Source: Pteria penguin (Eukaryota; Mollusca; Bivalvia; Pterioida; Pteriidae). From it: a stretch of DNA of 64,000 nt. This document shows, piece after piece, positions 49,583 to 61,500 of this stretch (position 1 is the first letter of the stretch; every line of letters starts with the position of its first letter). The notes beneath the pieces were generated by a model. It saw only the letters and a list, made by a program, of their open reading frames with translations, was not told the DNA's origin and did no database searches. The stretch is from the NCBI GenBank assembly GCA_035048485.1, contig CM068585.1:12939501-13003500 (forward strand), written 5' to 3'. The position numbers and the translations under genes were made by a program.

Positions 49583-52500
49583 TCACTAGATAATGTAGTT
49601 TAAAAACAAATTAGTAAATTTTGATATATTTATATTATTTATCGTAAAACAAATCCGTATATTAATTTCTATTGCAGATCTGTGTGAGGTAAGGTTAAAC
49701 GTCATGCATGTTAAAGTGTCAGTACATCTCAATTTTAAAAAATATTAAAATCTTGCTTTATCAACATTAATAAAATAAAAATAAGATTTAATAAAAAATC
49801 AAATTTTGACTGTAGCTTTATATATATCTGATGCACAAAATTATAACGTATATACGCTTTAATGTTTATGTAAAATATGCATAATTATCATGAGAAAAAT
49901 AACGTCGATAAAACAAAATTTGATAGTAGGATAACCCACCACATTATTTCTGATACTAGAGTTCAGAGTTAAATAATATACCATAATTCAGGATTGCGAT
50001 TATATTGCTGTATAAATGAATAAATTTGGCTTCCCTTTCTCTGTATACAGGGAATTATTTGTAACAGAAATGAAGTTTGTCGGAGAGGACAATGCGTTGC
50101 TGTTGGTAAGTACAATGACATTTTAGACATATCGTCCATGAACTTTGTAAGGATGATAAACACGATGTTTTATTTTCTAATTCTAATACAATCACCTTTA
50201 CTTCAAGTCTATGATTATAATTATATTACTAGTTGCATTTATACCGTACACATGTTTAGAGTCACAAACCTTATTCAGTGACCCTAAACCTGATTATTCC
50301 CTAAATTTCAATTTTGAATTCTAAAATTGTTCACAATTCTTGACATTTCGAATGGTAATACCTGTAAAATTTTCAGAACTGAATAATATTGCGTTTGATA
50401 CAATAATGTAAACATCTAAGATAACGATCCAAATTCCACAACAAAAAGTCCAAACAACATGACAATATATGTATATACAACAATCACGGACCCCTGTTAA
50501 AACAGAGGTGAGATCAGATGCCATGGAAGAGTAAGCATCCCCGGGCTACCTGTCACACCCGCCGTAATGTTAAAAGTATATGTGAATTAGTATATCCTCG
50601 GTCACAGCAGGATCGGTACAGCCGTAGTCACAATCGCTGTATGTCATATCAGTATAAATAATACAAAATTGTAATATGGTAATGTACACGGTTTAACTAC
50701 TCTGAGATTAAAAAAAGTCAACATGTCAGATAACGATATATGATATGATTATTTTTAAGTTTCATCAAATAATTGAAACAGAGTTTTCAATTTCATCATT
50801 GACATATACATGAATGCATCAAAGAGCATACACATTACCAACAATATTAAAATCATATAATAACATGAGGAGTTCATACATTAAGGCTTTATAGTTATAA
50901 CAACATATTTAATGTAACACACACACTACTATACCATAATTTGAACTCAATTATCACCAAAGGCGGACATTTATGTTTTCAGAATGAAAGCTCTTTCAAG
51001 TACTGATAATTAAAAAGTAACAAGAGTTTATTTTTTATATGTAATCAATCGCTTGCGTGATTCATTATTCTTTTACGTGTCTCCACGATTATTTCACGTA
51101 CCTTGTGACGGCACCTACCCAATGCATTGCATAGAAATGGATACATTTGCAACATACCCATCCAAAGTGAAGTCCTTTATGTACCACACCTTTGGTGAAA
51201 ATCCAAAGAACAGGACACCGGTGTGACCACGGATGTAGCCCGCATCTCCTCAGTCATGAGCTGAGTACCTTATCCATTGAACTAGATCGACTATATACAG
51301 TATAGAAAACATAAAGACATACTAACAGACAGAAAGAAAGACAGATATGGTAATAATGCAAACGTTGAATCCTTTTCATTATGAGTTTGTGTCGTTTATC
51401 TATTCGTGTAAATAGCTATTCAAGATTTGAAAATATCTTCTTTTCCTAAATGTGATACACAAGATGATGTTTATGCTTTTAAACATTTTCGCCAAACAAT
51501 CCCTATGCCATTATCCTTTATATGTCATATTAGAATAGTTTTTTTTCCAATATTTATTTATATATAACACAACAAAAGTTACAGACCCGTTACATTTGAC
51601 AAATATAGCACAACGACAAAACAAAAAAATTATAGGTGGATAACTACAGTGTAAATGGATGGTACTGTGAAGAACAATTCACAGAGTAGATAATATGCTT
51701 TTGATAACACCTGCATATGCTTGCATATCACTAGTATTTGATATGATATTTAAAAGCAAAATCATCGAATTTTTTAAATTAATCCTTAAAGCATTTTATT
51801 TTTAATCATGTTATGAAATTTGCAGTACATTCTATATTTATATATCTTAAAAGCAATTAATGAAATCAAGTTGTTAAAGAATTCTATCTTTTCGTTCTCC
51901 TAAAAATTGAATCCTACCATTACATGTCTCCATTTTATTTCTGTTTTAACAAAACACTAATATTCCTCCAGATTGTTGTAACAGTTTTACAATCAAATAA
52001 TAGATGTGTAGTATTCTCTATTTCATTTTCACAAGTATTACATTTATCATTTATTTTAACAATAAATAAACGCATTCGATCAAAGGCCAAATATATTACA
52101 GAGGGAGAAAAAAATACTAAATTTTTCTTAAGTTTAGAAAAGCAGCATCAATGTAATAATGTGATAAAGGAATTGCATGCCGAAAATGGCAAAAATGAAA
52201 TGTGTCATATTTATAAAAAAAAAATTGTATACAAGTAAATACGTAGATTCTAAATTGATTGATGACTATCTTGCAAGTGTGGGTGTTCCTGTCTTAAATG
52301 AAAATCAGAAAACATATTTTGAAGAAATTCCATGTATGAAAGAATGTAAAGACGCTGTGTTTGATATGAAGAAAAACAAATCACCTGGCTCTGATGGTTT
52401 GCCATGTGAATTCTATCAATGTTTTGGTCATGCATAGAAAAAATGTTCTATGATGTAATTTTGAGTATTTTTTATAAACAAGAAATGAGTTTTTCACAAC

Positions 52501-55500
52501 GTTTAGCAATTATTACTTTGCTATTCACAAAAGGTGATAAAACCAATTTGAAAAATTATAGACCCCGGTGTCGAACTAACACTGATAATAAAATCATAGC
52601 TTTTATTTTTGCAAAAAGATTGCAAAAAATTATTGATAATCTTATAGGCAAAAAACAATCAGCCTATATAAAAGGTCGTTATATCGGTGAAAACGCTAGA
52701 CTAATTTTAGATGTTTTTGATTACTGTAATGATATGTGTGAAGATGGTTTATTACTTTTTATAGATTTTGAAAAAGCGTTTGATGCTGTCGAATGGAATT
52801 TTCTGTTTAGTGTATTACAGAGGTTCAATTTTGGTAGTAATTTTATAACATGGATTAAGGTATTGTATACAAATCCTAATTTTAGACTTAAGAATAATGG
52901 ATGGATTTCCAAATCAACTAAAATGTCAAGAGGCATACGACAGGGATGTCCAATTTCAGCGATTTTATACTTATTTGTAGCTGAAGTACTAGCTTTAAAA
53001 ATCAAACAAAATAATCATATTCAAGGAATATCTTTTCCAAATATAGTTTTAGAAATAAAAAATATACAACACGCAGATGACTTAACCTTAGTGCTAAAAG
53101 ACGAAAATTCGCTACATAACGCCATTGAAACTATTAATCTATTCAGTTGCCATGCAGGTTCAAAAATCGATTTAAATAAAACGCAATGCATTTTACTGGG
53201 AAATTTAAAGGATAAATATGAAAAACTGTTTGGAATAAATGTAAGTAAAAGATTAGTTAAATGCCTTGGGATTTATATCGGTCAGGAAAAAGAGGAATGC
53301 TACAATCACAATTGGATGAAAATTTATAATGAAATGGAAAAACTCTTTGAATATTGGAAAAAAAGAAATTTTACTATTTTTTGTAAAACATGTATTGTTA
53401 ATATTTTAGCAATTTCTAGATTTATTTATGTTGCTTCTGTATTACCTATTCCTGATAATGACATTATAAGAAAAATACAAAGTTGCATATTTAACTTCAT
53501 ATGGAATAAAACAGACAGAATTAAAAGAAATGCTTTAATTGGAAAAATTGAAGATGGGGGCACTGGGATAATAGATATTGAAACTAAACTGAAAGCAGCT
53601 AAAGCGTCTTGGATTCAAAGAATTGTCAATACAAAAAGTTTATTATATCATTTTCTGAGTAACCTTTGTGTAACTGAAAATATTACCATTGAATTTGTAT
53701 TGAGAACATCTGAGAGAAAACTACAAGATTTCAAAATTATACATAAAATGCCTTTATTCTACCAACAGATTTTTCTCAGTTTTAATAAATGCAAAAAGTT
53801 ATGCAAATAGAAAACTTCTCAAATGGTAATTTTGTAACTCAACCTATATGGAATAATGAATTATCTAGAAACAAAGGTAAAACAGTATGTTTTTCGAGCT
53901 GGATAAAAAGTAATATACTGTATGTCAAAGATTTGCTGGATGCTGATGGTGTTTTTAAAACACTAGATAACTTTTCCCAGATTTTGGTAAATAAAGCAAA
54001 CTGGTTATGTGAATATAAAATCTTAAGAAGTATCTTTAAAAATATTCTTAAACTTTTTGATCTGTCTAATTGCAAGTATACACAAAGTATATTCTTTCAG
54101 TTTTAAATTAGGTTTCGAGCAAAACAAAAATAAAAAAATGTAAATATTTCTATGAAAATCTACTATTGCTAAAATTTCAATGGCCTTGCTATCAATCATA
54201 TATATTGCGAGAATTCAATATAGATAAAAACTCTGGGGTTTTTTTATGATTTAAATAGTTGTCCAATATTTCCTTAAAACCGCCATCTTGTCTTTACTGT
54301 TAGTCATGACCTATATATATATCTTGATATCTAACTTCTTTACATCAATGTCTTCTAAATTTTAAATTGTTCTTCAATTGTTCCACGAACTAACCACTCT
54401 GTTTTTTTATATATGTACTGAATTTGATCCTGCATGGGCATGTTTTGAGTGCATGTGTAAACGAGTTTATATTTTCGATGTCAAAACAATTGCTTGCTAC
54501 ACGCTTTTTATCTCATTACTCATATTTGGTTTCTGATATCCATTAATATTATCATTGAATCTGCTTTAGTAGAGAAAAATTTAGCCCTATCTAAATGTAC
54601 AATTTACCAGAAATTTAGCATTCTTATCTAATACCATTTATACCATTGATATATTCAATGTCCCTCCAATCCGGACCATTACTTCTAAGTACTACTGTTA
54701 TATAAATTTATATCTTTTAAAAAAAGAAATTCCCAAGAAAATAAATGAAAACCACATTACAAGTAAATATTCTATTAAATGAATTGCTTTTTTGAAACCT
54801 ACAGAATAAACACAAAATATAGTATTGATCATTTTCTTTATAATATTTGAAATGTATCTCAAACATCTTGTTTTTGAAGGTGATCATGTGATCATGTGAT
54901 CGGTTTCCAATAGTAAAAGCCCATTTCGACAGTGTTCATCTACTTCTAATATATATGTACTATACGTTAATGTAGTATTGCAAGATATAGACCCTAATTG
55001 GTAACTTGGTTTTATTACGTGGTCTGTTACAGTTCCATACATTTCATGTTTCTGACTATTTTTCAAAAAGATTTTAAAGTTGCAATGCATCGGATGTGGG
55101 TTAATATGAAAAAGGAGCGATGTTTTGTAAACAAGGACCTGGAGAAACACTAATCCAATAACTTAATGCTTCGTAGTATTTCTTACATTGATACTTTAAG
55201 ACTATCCTTAGTTTGATTTTGTATTGGCGAGACTCAATCGATTTTGTGCTTTATTTCTGACCGAGATATCACCGCTTAAGTTGCACCAGTTTTCTATCTC
55301 TGCTTTTTGCAGTAGTCCGTGATACACTACATTTCTTTTTTGAATTAAAGAATGTTCCTTATTGATGAGCGCTTGGTATCTTAACACTTTTCTGTGTATA
55401 TTCAGATGTTCTAAAAGTTGTCTTTCAGTAGATAAAAATGATGCAGCATGATGCTATTTTACTTCCATCTAGTTAATGTAATATGTGAATATAGATTTTT

Positions 55501-58500
55501 AGTTTTTATACGCCCGTCATAAGACGGGACGTATTATATTATGGCGTTGTCCGTCCGTCCGTGGGTCCGTCCGTCCGTCCGGGGTCACGTTTTCCTTACT
55601 TCTTTCTGTGCTCTTTCAAGATATTGGATTGAAACTTGAAACTCAAGAATTTTACAGTTTTCCGGACTTTTTTTGCAGTCTTTAAAGGTATTGAATTAAA
55701 ACTTAGTATATAACTTTATATCAACGAGGGTCAGTAGCAGTATGCATTTGGGTTTGATTGCTTTGTTTCTGCCAGAGTTACAGCCCTTGAACTTGGACTT
55801 TTTTCTGCAGTCTTTAAAGGTATTGGAATAAAACTTTGTATATTGCTTTATATCAATTAGGGTCAGTACCAATTCGCATTCGGGTATGATTGTTTTGTTT
55901 CTGCTAGAATTAAGGCCCTTGAACATAGAAATTCTCAAGGATTTTACAGTTTTCCGGACTTTTTTCTGCAGTCTTTATAGGTATTGATTAAAACTTCATA
56001 TGCAACTATATATCAATAAGGGTCGGTGCCAGTTGGAATTTGGGGATTGGATTGTAACTTCATTCAAATTGATCCCCTTCAAGCTAAGCGACGGGCGTAT
56101 TATGCTATGCTAGGCGGCGTTGCTCTTGTTTGATTGGGGCTTTTTTAAAGATATTGAGTAGGGATTTTTATTTTAACTTAATCATTGTAACTTCTCTCTG
56201 ATCAATAATTTCATTAGCTACGTTCTTTTTGTTTTCTTACAGATCTATGTGCGGTAAGTAAGATTATTGTACATGGCTATGAAGTATTCTGCTTTCTATA
56301 TATAGCGATGTAGCTAGCGGTATATATAGATGAATTTCATTGTTCAATATTACATTTCTTCTATTGTTCTTTTTTTAAGCCGGTGTGGCCTAGTGGTATC
56401 GCGCTGGACTCCTGATCGGGAGCCGGGGTTCGAGTCCCGCTCTGGTCATGCCGGTGTTCTGTCTTTCGGATGAGACAGTAAAAACCGAGGTCCCGTGTTG
56501 TAGTATACATTGCACGTTAAAGAACCCTCACTGCTTCGGGTGGGTCCGTTGCAAAGGTCAAAATTTGTATGCCCCGCATCAGGCAGATGCCGTCACTATA
56601 TACGTGAAATATTCGTGGTGTGACGTTAAACAAAAATCAATCAATCAATCAATCTATTGTTTTTAATTTCTTTCTATACAAAACCGCCATTGTCTACATG
56701 TATCTAGTGCATTATGTGAAACAGCATTGAAAAAAGCGTATGTTTTTTATGCAGTTTAAGGTCTAATCATGAAAACCTATTTCTCGTATCTTTTAAATGA
56801 TCATCATTACTTATATAATGTAAGTCTTCGTGATACAGGGTGTGACATGTCCCCAAGGATCAAGGTGTGTAAGAGGCAGATGTAGACAACAAGGTAGGGT
56901 GAATATAAAGCTATCGATTACATACAAAATTTTAAAAATATGGACCGATACTCGTTTTTCCGTTTTCACTCATAATTGAAATGTCTTATGCGTGTTTATT
57001 TATACAATCTGAATTATTTAACAGAAAACATACTCAAAGTATGATACTAAGGATTGTGTATCGCATATTTCATTTATATATTTATTTGTTTATTTGCATT
57101 GTGTATTTATTTATCCATGTGTTTATCTTCCTTTCAGATATTAATTTTCCATTAATATTTCCATTATTGATTTATTTGTTTATTCTATAGTTTTTTATTT
57201 ATGTTTTTTTCAGCAGGCTGTCCCGTAAGTAATTATATAACTTTACAATCATTGAGTATTTTCAAAACAAATTCATTGTTACGCAATAAAACATGCGTAG
57301 ATTTCGAAGTTTCTTATTTATGTTGGAATAATATAAAGTATCTTTCACAATAATTGTCAAAAACTACACAAATTATTACCACTACATTTTAACGCAATGT
57401 CCATATTACTTGATAGGCTACTCCGTGTGAACCTAATCAGAGATGTTTCCTTGGACGATGCATCGATTTCATTGGTAAGTTTTAAAGCCGTAAAAGTCTC
57501 GTGCTACATACCTTTTGTATGTACCTTTTACCAACCCATATTTAGTAAAATAATGCTTACTCAGTCGTTTACCTCTGATATGTTCTAATTCACAAGTTGG
57601 TCTTTATTTGTCGAAAAGCCCTATTTTAATCCATGTATTTACAGTACCGCCGTAATATGGGTGAAGCATAGTAAAGTAAAACAATCAGTCCTTTTATATC
57701 ACAGTCTACTATCCTTGCTTTCCCTATAGATTTGCTCTTGTAAGTCAGGGTTCCTTATGATTGGGCATATGATATTTAAGATTTTCATTTCTTTACAAAT
57801 GCCAATTTTATTATATTTTTAATTTGTTTTTCATATAACAGATCCCTGTGAGGTAAGTATGTGTACATACATACACTTATCATATCAAATTTCCATTTAC
57901 TTCTTTTGATATTGATGTTTAAGTAGACTGAAGGCACAAAATGCTTTGAAACCTATTTTAATTGACCACAATTCACTGCACCTTGAAATTTACTTTAATA
58001 TCGACTTCAGCCAAATTTTTGATACTCCTTAGGCACTTGCTAAGCAAATACAAACAAAATAACAAAGCCAGAGGTAATATCTTTTTAATATATGAAGATG
58101 GCCCTATGAAAAGCTAAAAATTAAGGCTACATATTTTTTTATTTCCCTAAAATTATGGTATCATACGTGATTTGAATACATCAAAGTATACATTGATTGT
58201 TTACTGTTCAGTTGATAGATTGTGACCCCGCATCAAGATGTATAAGTGGCCGCTGTGTACCTGTAACAGGTGAGTATTTTCATGTAGCTTGATATTGTTT
58301 GATTAAAGCGTTTCATCCCTATTTTGCATTTTTGGGGGGATGAAATGCTTTCTGTACAAGTTCTGGTTGGCTGCAGTCATCTCGTGCTGTGGAGTTGAGA
58401 CATTGTCTATACAAGTATTTTGTTGTATGTTGAGTTGGGTATTATATGATTTGGTGTAATTGACCACCCTGGTGTACTGTTGGGTATTTTATGCTTTGGT

Positions 58501-61500
58501 GTAGCTGACCACCGTGGTGTGCTGTTGGGTATTTTATGCTTTGGTGTGGGTGACCACCGTGGTGTGCTGTTGGGTATTTTATGATTTGGTACTGTAATGT
58601 ATAAAACTGTTGTATTTTATAAATTTTGATTTTCTTTTTTTACAGACACATGCTTGGTAAGTTAACCCATTTTATACCGTAAAGTAGTTTTATATTACAC
58701 AATCGTTATTATCGTAATGTATCATTGTCATAATTAGTTACAGTGTATCTGTAATATTGCGCATTTTCATTATGCAGTCTTTATACAGTTCTAAATTGTT
58801 ATAACATCACAAAGACAAAATACTTTATATAAATTTGTTATTTTAGACCGTTAGATGTGGACCTAGAGAGCGTTGTGTCAGAGGTCGTTGTATTCCAGGT
58901 AAGACATTCGGTATTCATTTCATTTATTTCTCATTAAAACATATAATTACAGAATTTCAAACATATTATACTAGATACTGATTTATATGTAACAATACTA
59001 CTATATATTATTGTATTTGAATTAAAACAAAAGAAAAGACATCAAAAGCAGTAAATGTTTACTTTTCCCAAATTACATACCACACTCATCCTAAGCATGT
59101 ACATCTATTCGTATACTACATTTCTATATATGTTTTTACTAATTTATTACATTTACAGATTTCATAGGAGGCTCTTGTGACGTAAGTATTATCAATACTA
59201 CTCTAACAAAGACGAATATTTAATTATTAAAAGGTCGTATATGGTCTCTGCAATAGACTCCGTATGGATAAAAATATCTTAAATCATTGTCAAACATTTT
59301 GGTGAGAAATAATTAGGGAATATGAAAGTTCAATTAAGATATTTTTAAATTAGTATGAAGAATGAAGTAATTGTTTTTTGTTTTGTTTTTGTTTTTCTCT
59401 TCCTGAGGCACTTGTCTCACCTTCCTGAGTACATAAATGTCCACCATGTGGTACACTATTTTAATTTAAATGTCCGTTACATTTCTAGTTACTATTTACA
59501 TTTCTTTTGATGTGAATATGACATGATAAGTATGGAAAAGTCTTCTCAATCATAAACAGAGTCGATTACTATTCTAGTCTCTAATCCAGTACGTTGTACT
59601 TCTTCAACCGTCATATGTAGCCCGTAGGATGTGCAACTAAATCGAGATGTACATGTACAAAACAATTTATTCTGAACAATTATTGTCAGAGTCTACACAA
59701 AAGAGCATATAAAACGCGTTTTATATCAGTTATGATTACTTTCCAATGTCAAATTAAAATAACTATGAATAAATGCCAAATAGTGTTTTTAAAACATGCG
59801 AGAAAAGAAAAGGTGAATAACTGAAACGTGTTCGACAGAATTTTGAAAGCAGGACATTGGTGGATTTGGTCGGAAAATTTTATCAAAAAAGGTTCATTTT
59901 TGACCACTTTAGGGCTGCACCCCCTCCCCCCCCCCCTTTCCAGACCGAATAGTGCAAAACATTAATCATGGGAAACTGCAACACCCCCTTTCAAAAATTT
60001 CTAGATCTGCCTATGCAGGATAACTCTAAATATACGAGAAATTTATAGTTTTTGTTATAATTCTAACTTTTCAACTTCGATTTACTGTATTAACAAATAA
60101 TTGTAAATTATTTTTTTAAGATTAAAAAGTATCTACCTCATGAATAGTTCTGTCCATAGATTGGTTCTTTGCAATTGGTTTGCTCTTCAGACATATATAC
60201 CTTGGATTTCCACAAATTTACCGTGATAAAAGGGATGTGTAAATTATTCTAAAACTAAGGAATAGCATTGTCCTAACTTAAATTGTCTTTTTCTTGGTTA
60301 TATAAACAGTTTCTGATTTTAAATGAACATTTCAAATTATACAGAATAAATATTCCTGCTGCCAAAGTTATATTTCATAGTATGTACATGTTCAATAACT
60401 GAATAACTTATGCTACGATGTCTTCATTTCAGAATGTACAATGTGGCCCAGGAAGAAGATGTGTCTTAGGAATATGTACAAGAGGTATTTAGTTTTTAAA
60501 GAGTATCACAATTTTTATTGATTCAACAATTTCAATACGACAATAACTTGCATTAGTTATAGAATTTGGTCATACACGACAGTATACCTCTTTGGACATT
60601 CATAGACCCTAGGAATCCTAGGTCAAAACAGGTGACCGAGATAAGCAAGTAAACTTCGTTATTTGGACCCCTCTGTATTATCCTCCCATAACAAATATGG
60701 ATGTGGTTTAAGTCTCCATATAAGAGATAATCATACATTGAGATAAAAACATAAAATCAATATAATAGTGATTATGATAGTGATTATGATAGTGATTATG
60801 ATAGTGATTATGACATAATAGTAAATATATAACAGCTTCCAAAGTGTCATATCAAGACATTAGAACATGTATTTATGTATTTTTAATTCATTTTAGATCG
60901 ACCAAATGACCCTTGCGCAGTAAGTTTTTGGCATTTTTACACTCTTACATGTATGATACTTACAATATTTCATACAACTACCTTAACGTAAATAGAAAAG
61001 AAATTGGTTACCAACGAAAAACAAATACACGCCAAGTCATATCCACGTAATAATACACGTTAAGTCATATCCAAGTAATAATACACGTCAAGTCATACCC
61101 AAGTAATAATATACGTCAAGTCATACCACAAGTAATAATACATGTCAAGTCATACCACAAGTAGTAATACACGTCAAGTCATACCACAAGTAATAATACA
61201 CGTCAAAATCATGTCACAGGTAACAATACACGTCAAGTCATACCACAAGTAACAAATCACGTCAAGTCATACCACAAGTAACAATACATGTCAAGTCATC
61301 TGACTTTAAGTCATAGTCAGTATACTGATTTGTAGCATATGAAACAAGCGCTGTAGCGTAATTTAGATTTTAATGCAGAAATCTTACAAGTTAATTTATA
61401 ATTGCTCTCAAATTTAGTGGTTAAAATTTCGAACAATTGGCCCCTGAATGATACAAACACAAAGGAACTTATTAATTCCAATGTTATTCACGACTAGCTT

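Noticed and set aside
52419..53810. 463-residue host gene
   Set aside because: It is the RT core of a frameshifted LINE, with matching pieces in other frames on both sides.
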